A stretch of 64,000 nucleotides of DNA from Arthrobacter sp. NtRootA1 (GCF_019976975.1 NZ_AP024630.1:2232001-2296000); one strand, 5' to 3'. Positions 1 through 8,832 are shown, counted from the first letter of the stretch. Numbers and translations are program-made. The notes: generated by a model from the letters alone, not told the origin.

Positions 1-609
1 GCACGAGACGCAGAGGGGATCGTCATCCAACATTCGGTGTATGGGGGCGCCTACAACGTCGAGTCTGCGGCCACTTGGGGTACGCCTGTAATTACGGTAC
101 GCCAAGGCGCCATTGAGGCGCGGGCCGAGGCAATGCCACCGGCTGCGGAGCAACTTGTGGTGCAGCCATCGGGGCGGCGCTCGGCGTCGATCGGTTCGGT
201 GGACATCGCGGTGGTCGCCACGTCCCGCCCGGAATTACGGGGAGCGGTCTCCGTAGTGTCGGGTGGTCGGGGACTGGGTTCGAAGGAACAGTTTGTGCTC
301 GTGGATCAATTGGCCGACGCCCTTGGTGCCGCGGTCGGCGCGTCGCGGGCCGCTGTTGACGCGGGTTACGTGCCGCAAGCACATCAGGTGGGCCAGACCG
401 GTGTCTCGGTGTCGCCCCAGCTTTATGTCGCACTGGGTATATCGGGGGCGGTCCAGCACAAGGCGGGAATGCAGACAGCCAAGACTATCATCGCGATCAA
501 CAAGGATGAGGAGGCACCCATTTTCGAGATTGCGGATTTCGGTGTCGTCGGCGACGTATTCACCGTAGTGCCGCAATTGATCGCGGCTTTGCAAGCGCGG
601 AAGGTCTAG
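1..609 (+). CDS. etfA: Electron transfer flavoprotein alpha subunit, 5' truncated by the window edge
   Basis: The frame is open from base 1 and ends at 609, so only the C-terminal part of the protein (about 200 residues of a usual 310-330) is present. It carries the ETF-alpha FAD-binding domain: [12 protein letters not shown], then [12 protein letters not shown], then [26 protein letters not shown], and a C-terminal [17 protein letters not shown] block (here [14 protein letters not shown]). ETF accepts electrons from acyl-CoA and other flavin dehydrogenases and passes them to the quinone pool. The next gene, a membrane b-type cytochrome, begins 5 bases after the stop, so the two are probably cotranscribed and may act as donor and acceptor. 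That pairing is inferred; the family assignment is firm. etfB is expected just upstream, outside the window. Confidence 0.93.
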   Translation, partial: ARDAEGIVIQHSVYGGAYNVESAATWGTPVITVRQGAIEARAEAMPPAAEQLVVQPSGRRSASIGSVDIAVVATSRPELRGAVSVVSGGRGLGSKEQFVLVDQLADALGAAVGASRAAVDAGYVPQAHQVGQTGVSVSPQLYVALGISGAVQHKAGMQTAKTIIAINKDEEAPIFEIADFGVVGDVFTVVPQLIAALQARKV

Positions 610-614
610 AGCCC

Positions 615-2174
615 ATGGGGATGTATAGGGGAGTTACACGCCGTGGTCTGCGACGGCGCCTGGGTGGTGAGCCATGGCCTATCTCTGTGTCGGCTCCTGA
701 GCGCGGCCAGGCCGAGGGGAATGCGGGGGCTGAAGAGCCTTTTGAACGCTTGGCGGCAGGTTCCGCGGCGTCGGTAGACTCCCCCGTCGGTATTTCATCG
801 ACCGCTGTTGTGTCGACCACCGGCTCGGCAGTCCTTGCCCCCCGCCGCGGGCTCCCACGCGTTTCCGGAGGCGAACCCTGGCCTTCCGTACCCCACGTCA
901 TCCCCGAAATTCCGGGATTACTCGAGACAAATTCAGCGATCGCAGACAAACCGGCACCGAAACCGTCTTCGGTAGTCGAGGCCGTCCAGGGGTCAGTCAG
1001 TGAACCGGTCGCCGGTCCGACACCGCTGCGTCGGGGGCTCCCGCGAGCTGTCGACGGCGAGCCCGCGATGGGATCCGCACCGAAGCCTAATGCGTCGCCC
1101 TTGCTGGCCCCCCAAGCGCCGAAGACCGTCTTCGACCACCCTGCTGCGGCTCCAACAGAATCCGTCGATGCCGTGCCAGCGGTACCGCACAAGCCGGGAA
1201 TGCCTACCTTGGGTGTGTTGCCGGCGCCATCGTCGAGCAGTAAGGCCCCGCCATCCGAGCCGAAGCGCCGCAGATCCCGCACAGGTGTTCAGTGGTGGCG
1301 GTCGGGCCTTCTAGGTGGCGGTGGGATGCTTGTTGCCATGGCAGCGCTCGTGCTTGCAGCACGATGGTTCGTCTCGCTTGATGATGTACAGGATTTCCTG
1401 ACAACTTATCCGGGGGAGTCGCGTCTGCCGGATACTGCGTCGGTGGGGATTCCCGGCTGGCTGGGTTGGCAGCATTACTTCAATACGTTCTTCATGGTGC
1501 TGATCATCCGTACCGGATGGCAGGTGCGCACAGATAAGCGTCCACGCGTGTTCTGGACGCCTCGATGGTCCATGAATGGCGGAGGCAAGGTCAGCCTTTC
1601 GCTGTGGTTTCATCAGTCCCTTGACCTCTTGTGGCTGATCAACGGCCTTGTCTTCGTCGTCCTGCTCTTCGCGACTGGCCAGTGGATGCGGGTTGTTCCT
1701 ACCGGCTGGGATGTCATTCCGAACGCTGGCTCGGCAGCGCTACAGTACGTATCCTTGGACTGGCCGACCGAGAACGGATGGGTCAACTACAACAGCCTGC
1801 AGGTGCTCGCCTACTTCCTGACTATCTTCATTGCTGCACCGCTGGCCGCCATCAGCGGTGTACGCATGTCAGGCTTCTGGCCCAAGAACGCTTCCAGGTT
1901 GAATAAGTTCTACCCGCTCGAATGGGCGCGCGCGGTGCATTTCCCAGTGATGCTCTACTTCGTGGTTTTCATTGTCGTGCACGTCACTCTGGTCATGGCG
2001 ACGGGTGCCCTTCGCAACCTTAACCACATGTACGGCGGGCAGGATGCCGTGAACTGGTTTGGGTTCTGGGTATTCTTCGGTGGTCTCGTGCTGATCGTTG
2101 TCGGATGGTTCGCCGCGCGGCCCCCAGTGCTGGCGCCCGTAGCCCAACTCTTTGGCAAAGTCAGCGGGCGCTGA
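615..2174 (+). CDS. Membrane b-type cytochrome (cytochrome b561 / b6-like) with N-terminal RRGLPR-GGEPWP repeats
   Basis: 519 residues. Residues 1 to about 225 are proline- and alanine-rich, predicted soluble, and carry three copies of a short peptide: RRGLRRRLGGEPWP (9-22 with its preceding T), RRGLPRVSGGEPWP (77-90) and RRGLPRAVDGEP (139-150). From about residue 230 on there are roughly six hydrophobic segments. Candidate haem ligands are His287, His333 and the pair His442/His456; the 14-residue spacing within one helix is typical of bis-histidine b-type cytochromes of the b561/hydrogenase-b group. It follows etfA by 5 bases, suggesting it takes electrons from ETF or a partner dehydrogenase to the quinone pool (inference). 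The ribosome site is weak (GGAAGG about 11 bases upstream); ATG at 621 is an alternative start. The function of the repeats is unknown to me. Confidence 0.8.
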   Translation: MGMYRGVTRRGLRRRLGGEPWPISVSAPERGQAEGNAGAEEPFERLAAGSAASVDSPVGISSTAVVSTTGSAVLAPRRGLPRVSGGEPWPSVPHVIPEIPGLLETNSAIADKPAPKPSSVVEAVQGSVSEPVAGPTPLRRGLPRAVDGEPAMGSAPKPNASPLLAPQAPKTVFDHPAAAPTESVDAVPAVPHKPGMPTLGVLPAPSSSSKAPPSEPKRRRSRTGVQWWRSGLLGGGGMLVAMAALVLAARWFVSLDDVQDFLTTYPGESRLPDTASVGIPGWLGWQHYFNTFFMVLIIRTGWQVRTDKRPRVFWTPRWSMNGGGKVSLSLWFHQSLDLLWLINGLVFVVLLFATGQWMRVVPTGWDVIPNAGSAALQYVSLDWPTENGWVNYNSLQVLAYFLTIFIAAPLAAISGVRMSGFWPKNASRLNKFYPLEWARAVHFPVMLYFVVFIVVHVTLVMATGALRNLNHMYGGQDAVNWFGFWVFFGGLVLIVVGWFAARPPVLAPVAQLFGKVSGR

Positions 2175-2397
2175 GCGCGTCACAGATTTGCAAAATCAAA
2201 TCGGCGGGGGCGTGATCGCACATGGCTGGTTCTTCCTTGCGACCGGTCGGAGACCGGTGCCGCTCGTTGTGGTCGAGGAACGAACCAACTGCATCTCGCT
2301 AAGACCTTCGCGCATCAGTTTTACCGAAAGTCATAAGACGCGAGCCGTTCTCGGTGCGTCTGCACGGCACGAGCTGTGCCCGAAATAGAAGGAGAGA

Positions 2398-3333
2398 ATG
2401 ATGAAAGCCTGGCGCTTTAGCGATACGGATGCCCCACTCGAGTTGGTCGATTTACCGAACCCCGAACCCAAAGCGGGGGAGGTGCTCATCGCCGTGGGTG
2501 CCTGTGGTATCTGCCACTCCGATGTCGGGCTGTTCGAAGACAGCAAATGGCTTGGCATGATGAATGTGCCCGTCGTCCCCGGCCATGAGATCGCGGGTAA
2601 AGTTATCGCTCTCGGTTCAGATGTCACGGGGTTCTCCAAGGGGGACCGCGTGGTTGTGTGGTCGATTGGGGAGCTCCACGGCTACCTGAGGAATGGTGGA
2701 TTCGGACAGTATGTTGTGGCGCGCGCCGAGAATCTGGTTCGCATTCCCGATGGCGTTGCGCTGGAGCGAGCTGTGTTCGCGGAACCTGGGATGACCGCCC
2801 ACGCGGGCATTGTCGGTGCTGGCCAGGTTAAGAGTGGGCTACGCGTTGGGATCATCGGGTTCGGGGCGCTTGGACGGATGGGTGCGCGCATCGCTGTGCT
2901 AAGCGGTGCCGAGATTTACGTCGCCGAAGTAAACCAGGACGTGTGGGAGGATGCTCGAGAGATCGGTGCGCGCCGAGTGGTGCGCGACGTGTCCGAATTG
3001 GCGGACCTGGAGCTGGACGTCATCGTTGACTTCGCTGGGTTCGGGTCTACTACGTCAGGTGCGATCGGTGCTGTCCGTGAGCGCGGACGAGTTGTTTTGA
3101 TTGGAATGGGCCGCTTGGAAGCGACGATCGACACCTATCAACTGGTATCGAAGAACGTCACCCTTGTGGGCAGCGGTGGAGGCAGCAAAAGGGATATGGA
3201 AGCTGTGCTCGCTTGGATCGCTTCCGGTGACATCGAGCCAGTAATCTCCCCCACCGACTTCGAAGGTATCCCGGACGGGATACGCCGGCTCGCCAATGGG
3301 GAAGTTACGGGGCGCCTCGTCGCGGTGTACTGA
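2398..3333 (+). CDS. Zinc-type alcohol dehydrogenase (MDR superfamily) lacking the structural-zinc lobe
   Basis: 311 residues with a good ribosome site (GAAGGAGAG) directly before ATG ATG. Residues 1-140 form the GroES-like catalytic domain: GICHSD gives the catalytic-zinc cysteine (Cys39), and GHE gives His63/Glu64. The Rossmann part has GIIGFGALGRMG for NAD(P) binding. The protein is shorter than the usual 340-350 residues because the four-cysteine structural-zinc loop is missing; after GDRVVVW the chain goes directly to NGGFGQYV. It probably oxidises a secondary or primary alcohol formed in the catabolic pathway. The gene stands alone between cytochrome b and the NTF2-like gene, with 220 bases upstream in which I see no gene. 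The substrate cannot be read from the sequence. Confidence 0.88.
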   Translation: MMKAWRFSDTDAPLELVDLPNPEPKAGEVLIAVGACGICHSDVGLFEDSKWLGMMNVPVVPGHEIAGKVIALGSDVTGFSKGDRVVVWSIGELHGYLRNGGFGQYVVARAENLVRIPDGVALERAVFAEPGMTAHAGIVGAGQVKSGLRVGIIGFGALGRMGARIAVLSGAEIYVAEVNQDVWEDAREIGARRVVRDVSELADLELDVIVDFAGFGSTTSGAIGAVRERGRVVLIGMGRLEATIDTYQLVSKNVTLVGSGGGSKRDMEAVLAWIASGDIEPVISPTDFEGIPDGIRRLANGEVTGRLVAVY

Positions 3334-3480
3334 GCCCCGAACCCTGAGTCGTTGGGCACATCGACCGGCACTTTGTGAGATAGCCGCCAAACGTACGGTA
3401 GAAGAGATGCTCATTGAGGCTCTCGGCTTCCCGAAGTCATCACCACTGGAAGTGAAATCACGTTCTGAAAGGAAAGAATA

Positions 3481-3879
3481 ATGAACCCAGATCGACAGAA
3501 AGAGCGCATCCGCGAGTTCATCGCAGCACTTGACCGAAATGCTACAGCAGACTTGGCCGACATGATCGCAGCAGATTTTCAATTTGAAATCATCACCTCT
3601 GCACCCGGAAGCTCGCAAAAAGTGGACAGGAATCAATTTCTCGAAGTAATGCCTGGCGTGCTTCGCGAAATGTTCCCCAACGGTTTCAACTACACCTGCG
3701 GCCAAGCTTTGGCTGACGGCACCCACGCGTCGATGCAGGGCTCATGCGAAACGGTGACAGGGTCGGGAAAGCGCTACTCCAATCGCTATCACTGGTACTT
3801 TCGCTTCCAGGGCGACAAGATCAATCTCTTCCGCGAGCATTTGGATAGCTACGCAGCCTTTGAAGCCTTCCAGTCATAA
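3481..3879 (+). CDS. NTF2-like / SnoaL-like small protein
   Basis: 132 residues, one NTF2-like alpha+beta cone: a helical start (RQKERIREFIAALDRN), the DLADMIAADFQFE turn, and C-terminal strands YHWYFRFQGDKINLFREHLDS. Members of this fold include ketosteroid isomerase, limonene-epoxide hydrolase, dehydratase subunits and cyclases, so a role as isomerase, hydrolase or dehydratase in the pathway is plausible but not shown. The start ATG is preceded by GAAAGGAAAG. A second, different NTF2-like gene follows at 4149. No catalytic residues can be assigned with confidence. Confidence 0.75.
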   Translation: MNPDRQKERIREFIAALDRNATADLADMIAADFQFEIITSAPGSSQKVDRNQFLEVMPGVLREMFPNGFNYTCGQALADGTHASMQGSCETVTGSGKRYSNRYHWYFRFQGDKINLFREHLDSYAAFEAFQS

Positions 3880-4060
3880 GGCCATGACTACTGGGTTCAC
3901 GATGTCGCCGGTCCGAGACAAATTCGGGGTGCAATGCAGCCGTCTACGTGGCCATGCGTCGGCTGGCTTCCGCGCTCTTGGCCTTGTTGCCGGGCAGCAC
4001 GGTTCTCTCTGCTGCCCGGTACGCGGTGATCTCAACACGCGTGGGACCAGCCCATAGTAA

Positions 4061-4102
4061 TTCGATCGTTTGTTTGACAGGAGATTGCCACTTCTGTAAA
4101 AT
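4061..4102 (+). promoter_or_regulatory. Near-consensus promoter with overlapping operator half-site
   Basis: TTGACA at 4074-4079 and TAAAAT at 4097-4102 are separated by 17 bases, a nearly perfect housekeeping-type promoter. The preceding GATCGTTTG resembles the operator family found at 7365, 12311, 19183 and 26346. It lies about 47 bases before the TTG start of the second NTF2-like gene, so it probably drives that gene. Confidence 0.65.
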
Positions 4103-4148
4103 TGAGGATTCTACATCCTGTTCGGGAAAACGTCGAGAGGAGAATGGC

Positions 4149-4628
4149 TTGGATGATGTCCAGCGGCTGATCGCAGTGGAAGAAATCAAAAGACTCAAGT
4201 CGCGGTACTTTCGAGCGCTCGACAAAAAGGACTGGGACGCGTTTGCCGCGAACTTTACTGACGACATCATCTTCGACTTCACGGAGTCGGATACTGGCCA
4301 AGATGTCGACGAACTCGTTCAGCATGTCTACCGGGTTGAAGGCGCCAAGGAAGCAGCGGCGTGGGCCAGGGATGCCCTCGGTGACGCCGTAACGTCGCAC
4401 CACGGCCACATGCCGGACATCGATATTTTGGATGATGAGTCAGCCATCGGTACGTGGTCGTTGAACGATCAGATTTGGTTTCCACCCGGCTCGGAATTTC
4501 GCTTCTCCAAACTGGAGGGCTACGGTCATTACGAGGAGACCTACAAAAGGGTGGACGGGGCTTGGAAGGTCGCTAGCGCCAAATTCATTCGCCACCACGC
4601 GGTCTGGACCGTGAGGGGAGATGACTAG
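4149..4628 (+). CDS. NTF2-like / SnoaL_4-like protein
   Basis: 159 residues from a TTG start at 4149, chosen because GAGGAGA lies 5 bases upstream and because the promoter at 4074-4102 lies inside any longer reading. The protein starts LDDVQRLIAVEEIKRLKSRYFRALDKKDWDAFAANF, the classic first helices of SnoaL_4/NTF2 proteins, followed by DDIIFDF and a C-terminal YKRVDGAWKVASAKFIRHH strand pair. Relatives are hydroxylating-dioxygenase small subunits, dehydratases and polyketide cyclases. It is not closely similar to the NTF2-like protein at 3481. The TetR gene follows after about 150 bases. Confidence 0.75.
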   Translation: MDDVQRLIAVEEIKRLKSRYFRALDKKDWDAFAANFTDDIIFDFTESDTGQDVDELVQHVYRVEGAKEAAAWARDALGDAVTSHHGHMPDIDILDDESAIGTWSLNDQIWFPPGSEFRFSKLEGYGHYEETYKRVDGAWKVASAKFIRHHAVWTVRGDD

Positions 4629-4781
4629 CTGGAGTTTCAACCTGCACCTCATCACGGCAGTCTCGTAACTGACAAACGGGGGTAGTGGCACTTCGTTGAT
4701 GTTCCTGGCGAATCTGCCTGAAGCCATAATCTTGATAATTCTCCGCGCAGCCAGTCGCGTGGAGCTGATCCTAGGAGGAAT

Positions 4782-5417
4782 ATGCCGACCGCCAAGACTA
4801 CCCAAGGCGTGCCAGAGAAAGCCGCAAAAACGCGCGAACGCTTTAACCGGGACGACAATGTGATCGCTGCAGCTATCTCGGTCATGTCCGATAAAGGTTA
4901 CGCATCGACGTCGATCCAGGAGGTCGCGGAACGGGTCGGCGTTCTTAAGGGCAGCCTCTACCACTATTTCAGCTCCAAGGAAGAGCTTCTCTACCGCATC
5001 CTGGAAGAGTCCCACGAGCAGTCGAGGGAAATTCACCGTGAAGTGATCGAACTCGACTTGCCGCCGCTGGAAACCCTCCTCCTCTACGTTCGCAGGCTAA
5101 GTGTGTGGTACTTGGCGAACGTCGAGCGCGCGAACATCTTCTTCACGGAGATGAAGCACTTGACCGGAGATCGGCAGGTGGCGGCTGCAGGTTGGGGCCG
5201 CGCGTTCGAACGTGACATCAGCGATCAGGTGGTCGCTGGTCAAGCCGACAGAAGTATCCGCAACGACATCGATCAGCGCCTGCTGACGCGCTTCATACTC
5301 GGCGCTGTAAATAACGTCAGGTTCTGGCCGAGCCGGCGTTCGAGCCGTCAGTTTGACCACGATGCCATTGTTGATGCGCTCGTCGCTCTTGTCGGCGACT
5401 CTATCCGAGCCTCTTAG
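4782..5417 (+). CDS. TetR/AcrR-family transcriptional regulator
   Basis: 211 residues. The helix-turn-helix lies at about 25-75 (VIAAAISVMSDKGYASTSIQEVAERVGVLKGSLYHYFSSKEELLYRIL). The remainder is an all-helical ligand/dimer domain of the type seen in regulators of fatty-acid and steroid catabolism. The ribosome site CTAGGAGGAAT directly precedes ATG. It is the only regulator inside the 29-kb catabolic cluster, and a family of similar palindromic sites occurs in front of many cluster genes, so it is the best candidate for their shared repressor. That link is inferred. The ligand is probably a pathway intermediate such as a CoA ester (family knowledge, not shown here). Confidence 0.9.
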   Translation: MPTAKTTQGVPEKAAKTRERFNRDDNVIAAAISVMSDKGYASTSIQEVAERVGVLKGSLYHYFSSKEELLYRILEESHEQSREIHREVIELDLPPLETLLLYVRRLSVWYLANVERANIFFTEMKHLTGDRQVAAAGWGRAFERDISDQVVAGQADRSIRNDIDQRLLTRFILGAVNNVRFWPSRRSSRQFDHDAIVDALVALVGDSIRAS

Positions 5418-5587
5418 CTGCGAGAGTCCCGACATTCACTTTAGTCTTAGGGCGACTGCCCGTCTTCAGCAACTCCGTAAAACAGCGACGGGACCCACCC
5501 CCTTTTCAAACAACTGTAGGGTAGAGTATCGCCTTAGCATACGCTGAATGGGCTTCATTACCTGGGCTGTGGAGAGGACCTGTCGGG

Positions 5588-6928
5588 ATGAGTAGCGTAG
5601 AGGATTTGGTGGACTTCGCAGTCGCTCGAGGTGAGGATGGCTACGAGGAAGCACGTCGGGGGATTGTGTGGCAGGAGAACGTCCCTGACCGTTTTCCTGA
5701 CGTGATTGTGAAAGTCAAGAATCAAATAGAGGTTGCCCAGGTGGTCCGATGGGCCGCAGCCAATAATATGAAGGTTTCCGCGCGATCTGGTGGCCACGCC
5801 TGGGCCGCCTCGAGTCTGCGTGACGGAGGCGTGCTCATCGATCTCTCTGCTTTGAACTCGATTGAAGTAGATGTTGAATCACATCTGGCCCGTGTAGGGC
5901 CGGGAACCAAGGGAGAACAGCTGAACGGAGCTTTGGCTCCCTATGATCTTTTCTTTCCCACGGGCCACTGCCCTTCGGTGGGTCTGGGCGGTTTCCTGCT
6001 GGGTGGCGGTTACGGCGTGGCAGGGGGTAAGCGCGAGTCGTGCATGAGCGTACGTGCGATCGACGTCGTCACTCCACAAGGCGAACTAATTCGCGCTGAC
6101 GAGACCCAGAACGTTGACTATTACTGGGCAGCACGTGGTTCGGGCGCCGGATTCTTTGGCATTGTTACAAGCTTCCATCTCGAGGTCTATCCACGGCCCA
6201 GTGTGGGGATGAACTTGTCCCTCACGTTTCCGTTATCGCGCTGGGAGGAGGCGCTGCGATGGAGCCTGACCATCTCGGACAAGCTTGACAACGATGTCGA
6301 GTTATACCTGCTGATCGGCGGCTACCCCGACAGTGAGGACCCTTCGGTTATTAACCTCGGAGTATTGGTTGCGGCAACCATCTTTGCCGACAGCGAAGAG
6401 GCCGCTCGTGCCGCTCTTCAGCCACTCAAGGATTGCCCGGTGGCGGAAGCTGCCATTGGTGAAGCCGCGCCTACTTCTATCGAAGAGATCTACGCGCTTA
6501 ATGACCTCATCGACCCGCCTGGTTACAGGTATGCCGTCGATAACATGTGGACAAGTGCGGGAATCGATGACCTTATTCCCCAGCTGGCGCCTATCATCGA
6601 CAACCTGCCGTCACCAAGGTCATATCTTCTGTGGTGGCTGTGGACCGCTGACGACGAGGAGACCGCTGCCGTTTCCTCTCCTGGGCCCTCGTTCTATTCC
6701 GCGTACGCGATCTACGAAGACGCTGCGGACGATGAGAGAGCCATTGCGTGGGTAACTGAGAACATGCGGGCCCTTGAGCCTTGGTCAAATGGGGTGCAGC
6801 TCAACGACGAGAACCTCGGGCGTCGCTATTTCCGACCGCTTTCAGAGCCGAAGCTCAAGAAGCTGAAGGAACTCCGCGACAAGCACGATGGGTCGAGGCG
6901 GTTCTTCAATTTTCCCGGTTTTGAGTAG
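5588..6928 (+). CDS. FAD-linked oxidase of the berberine-bridge / VAO type, probably bicovalent flavin
   Basis: 446 residues. The PCMH-type FAD domain runs from about 35 to 215: PDVIVKVKNQIEVAQVVRWA, then RSGGHAW with His70, then GHCPSVGLGGF with Cys128, then GGGYG. In this family the histidine and cysteine of these two motifs both attach FAD covalently, giving a very oxidising flavin suited to large or unreactive alcohols. A C-terminal berberine-bridge-type tail is short, ending RRFFNFPGFE. The product probably oxidises a bulky substrate with O2 as acceptor. Start ATG is preceded by GAGAGGACC, slightly distant. It stands alone between the TetR gene and the ABC substrate-binding gene. Confidence 0.88.
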   Translation: MSSVEDLVDFAVARGEDGYEEARRGIVWQENVPDRFPDVIVKVKNQIEVAQVVRWAAANNMKVSARSGGHAWAASSLRDGGVLIDLSALNSIEVDVESHLARVGPGTKGEQLNGALAPYDLFFPTGHCPSVGLGGFLLGGGYGVAGGKRESCMSVRAIDVVTPQGELIRADETQNVDYYWAARGSGAGFFGIVTSFHLEVYPRPSVGMNLSLTFPLSRWEEALRWSLTISDKLDNDVELYLLIGGYPDSEDPSVINLGVLVAATIFADSEEAARAALQPLKDCPVAEAAIGEAAPTSIEEIYALNDLIDPPGYRYAVDNMWTSAGIDDLIPQLAPIIDNLPSPRSYLLWWLWTADDEETAAVSSPGPSFYSAYAIYEDAADDERAIAWVTENMRALEPWSNGVQLNDENLGRRYFRPLSEPKLKKLKELRDKHDGSRRFFNFPGFE

Positions 6929-7364
6929 CCAATACCGTACTACGCCGGCGTCCTCGTGACCAAGCACCATAAAGACGTTGCCACTGATCTCTGAACTCCT
7001 CGACCGCTAAGGGGACGGGAGGCCTCATATCGGCGTTGACCCCGGAGTCCCGTGTGGATGACGGCTGTCTTGAACTCCGTGAGGACGCTTGTGCGCGGGA
7101 GCGGGGAGCGCAGAACGCCGGACGATTCCGGTATGGAAATGGGCAGCGCTGGCGCCGTCAAAGGCTTCCGTTAAATGAGAATCGCCAGTGTATATCATCC
7201 CGCCGAATGGCGGATTCCATGCCTAGCCAGGCGAGGCGGAAACATTACCGCGCTTACAACCAGGTCAACGACGTTGAGCATGAAGCTGGGTGCCTGTCGG
7301 CGCAGGAATAAACGATTTTGCGTAATAGCTCAGAAGTAGGGTCCCGAGAATCTGTCGCAAAATT
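6929..7364. other. Intergenic stretch without a supported gene
   Basis: No frame here shows a recognisable protein, ribosome site or codon bias. The stretch runs from the end of the flavin oxidase to the operator/promoter at 7365. I saw no clear terminator hairpin with a T-run. Confidence 0.5.
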
Positions 7365-7407
7365 TAACTACCGTACGATTGTTTGATACATCTTTCAATG
7401 CTAACTT
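7365..7407 (+). promoter_or_regulatory. Operator overlapping -35 plus promoter of the SBP leader
   Basis: CTACCGTACGATTGTTTGAT overlaps TTGTTT (7379-7384); after a 17-base spacer comes an extended -10, TGC-TAACTT (7402-7407). The same arrangement occurs at 19183-19222 and 26346-26385. It belongs to the operator family discussed in the findings. Confidence 0.65.
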
Positions 7408-7462
7408 GTGCAAAGAGCCTGGCAGGACACAACAGCAAGGGAGCTGGAAATGTCCTCGACTC
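7405..7462 (+). repeat. Leader copy 1, near-identical to 26383-26437
   Basis: This untranslated leader contains GGACACAACAGCAA followed by GGGAGCTG and an ATG, matching the leader before the ABC ATPase almost base for base. Together with the promoter the shared block is about 75 bases. It indicates that both units descended from one promoter-leader segment. Confidence 0.7.
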
Positions 7463-7602
7463 TGGTGTGCACGGCAGCGGTCCCGCAGGGCGCTGGCTTC
7501 AGTAGGACGAGCACACATGGTGCGGACGCGCCGCTGCCGCCCGTAGCGCGGTACCGAGTCAGGCTTGGGAAAGTCATCCAAAACCGGAGCGGGCTGGAAT
7601 AG
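7450..7602 (+). CDS. Short leader ORF, 50 residues, unknown function
   Basis: ATG at 7450 follows AGGGAGCTGG at ribosome-site distance. The peptide begins MSSTLVCTAAVPQGAGF and ends in stop at 7602, 66 bases before the solute-binding protein gene. The equivalent position before the ABC ATPase also holds a short ORF (26425-26562) with the same leader and similar first codons (ATGTC...CTC), but the peptide sequences diverge. It may be a regulatory leader peptide or the remnant of a small gene. I do not recognise it. Confidence 0.4.
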   Translation: MSSTLVCTAAVPQGAGFSRTSTHGADAPLPPVARYRVRLGKVIQNRSGLE

Positions 7603-7668
7603 GCGCGAAGTGACTCCGGCGGCGACCCTCTCACGGCAACTTTTAACTACTCATAGATTGGAAGCAAG

Positions 7669-8832
7669 ATGAGATTCACGAAAGCGCGGAGGCTGTCTAC
7701 GGCCATCGCAGTGATGGGAGTGCTGGCCATGCTGGTGGTGGGCTGCTCGTCAGCATCACCTGAGGCTGCAAATATCGGTTCATCCTCCGGCGGCGCCGGC
7801 ACTGCGGATTTTCCGTCGCTCGCCGAACTCTACAAGGGCACCTCTGCAGAACCGCCCTCCGACGGACCGGCAGCCGCAAAGGGCAAGTCGGTGTGGGTCA
7901 TCAATTGCGGTTCACCCTGCAACTCGGGTGCGGAGGCTGCCAAAGAAGCCGCCAAAGCGTTGGGTTGGGACTACAACTACGCGGACGGAAACCTGAACAT
8001 CGCCGGCGGGTATGCCACCGCGATTCGCACAGCGTTGGCATCCCACCCTAATGCCCTCTACATCCAAGGCTTCAGCTGCACGGTCGCGCAGCAGCCCTTG
8101 CAAGAGGCGAAAGACCAAGGTGTCCCTGTCATCAGCGTTGACGGCGTGAACTGCAATGGTGCCGACGGAACCCCCTTGTTCACTGTCCCGAACGCCGTCA
8201 ATAAGTCCGTCGGTGACAATATCGAGGAATTTTGGAAGGACAACGGCAGGAGGGCTGCATGGTACCTCATTGCAGCAACCAAAGGAAATCTACGAGCTAT
8301 CTCAACTGATGGGCCGGATCCGCTTGAACATGCGATCGCCGAAGGGTTCCAGGAAGAGATCGCAAAGTGCTCGGGATGCAAGATTCTTCAGTCGATAAAT
8401 TCCCCGGGGACAGACCTCATCCCAAACGGTCCGTGGATCCAAAACTTCAGGACCTCACTCGTGACCAACCCCGACGCCAACGGCGTGTTCCTGCCGTTTG
8501 ACTTCATGTACGGCACGCTTGGCGGAGCCGCGGCGATGAACGAAGCGGGCAGTAAGGCAACCATGGCCGGAGGGCTCGGCATCGCCGAGGCGACTGAACT
8601 TGTCGGCAACGGAAAACTAACGTGGCCCGGCGCCGCAGACGACACTTTCAAGGGGTGGGCTGCGATGGACAACCTCAACCGGTACTTCAATGGGGTGGCT
8701 GCGGCCCCTCAGGGGGTGGGGCAGGCGGCCGTGAACACAGATAACCCGGACGCCATTCCGCCAGCGGGCAAGCCGTATCAGGTGCCGTTTGACTACAAAG
8801 CCGTCTACAGGTCGGTTTGGGCCGGGAATTAG
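7669..8832 (+). CDS. CUT2-type ABC transporter substrate-binding lipoprotein
   Basis: 387 residues. A lipoprotein signal spans 1-26 with lipobox LVVGC (Cys26), followed by a Ser/Gly/Ala-rich linker. The rest is a type I periplasmic-binding fold of the sugar/autoinducer class: KSVWVINCG, two-lobe alternation, and TDNPDAIPPAGKPYQVPFDYKAVY near the end. It binds the imported ligand outside the membrane and delivers it to a permease/ATPase pair, most likely the one at 26562-29151, although that lies 18 kb away. The shared promoter-leader of the two loci supports the pairing. Start ATG has a modest ribosome site (TTGGAAGCAAG). Four or more cysteines in the mature part are unusual for this class. 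Confidence 0.9.
   Translation: MRFTKARRLSTAIAVMGVLAMLVVGCSSASPEAANIGSSSGGAGTADFPSLAELYKGTSAEPPSDGPAAAKGKSVWVINCGSPCNSGAEAAKEAAKALGWDYNYADGNLNIAGGYATAIRTALASHPNALYIQGFSCTVAQQPLQEAKDQGVPVISVDGVNCNGADGTPLFTVPNAVNKSVGDNIEEFWKDNGRRAAWYLIAATKGNLRAISTDGPDPLEHAIAEGFQEEIAKCSGCKILQSINSPGTDLIPNGPWIQNFRTSLVTNPDANGVFLPFDFMYGTLGGAAAMNEAGSKATMAGGLGIAEATELVGNGKLTWPGAADDTFKGWAAMDNLNRYFNGVAAAPQGVGQAAVNTDNPDAIPPAGKPYQVPFDYKAVYRSVWAGN

Noticed and set aside
2152..2388. A 78-codon plus-strand frame between cytochrome b and the alcohol dehydrogenase
   Set aside because: It overlaps the end of the cytochrome gene, has no ribosome site and no similarity; probably non-coding.
3948..4148. N-terminal extension of the second NTF2-like protein
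   Set aside because: It would run through a near-consensus promoter (4074-4102) and adds sequence unlike the family; TTG at 4149 with a good ribosome site is preferred.
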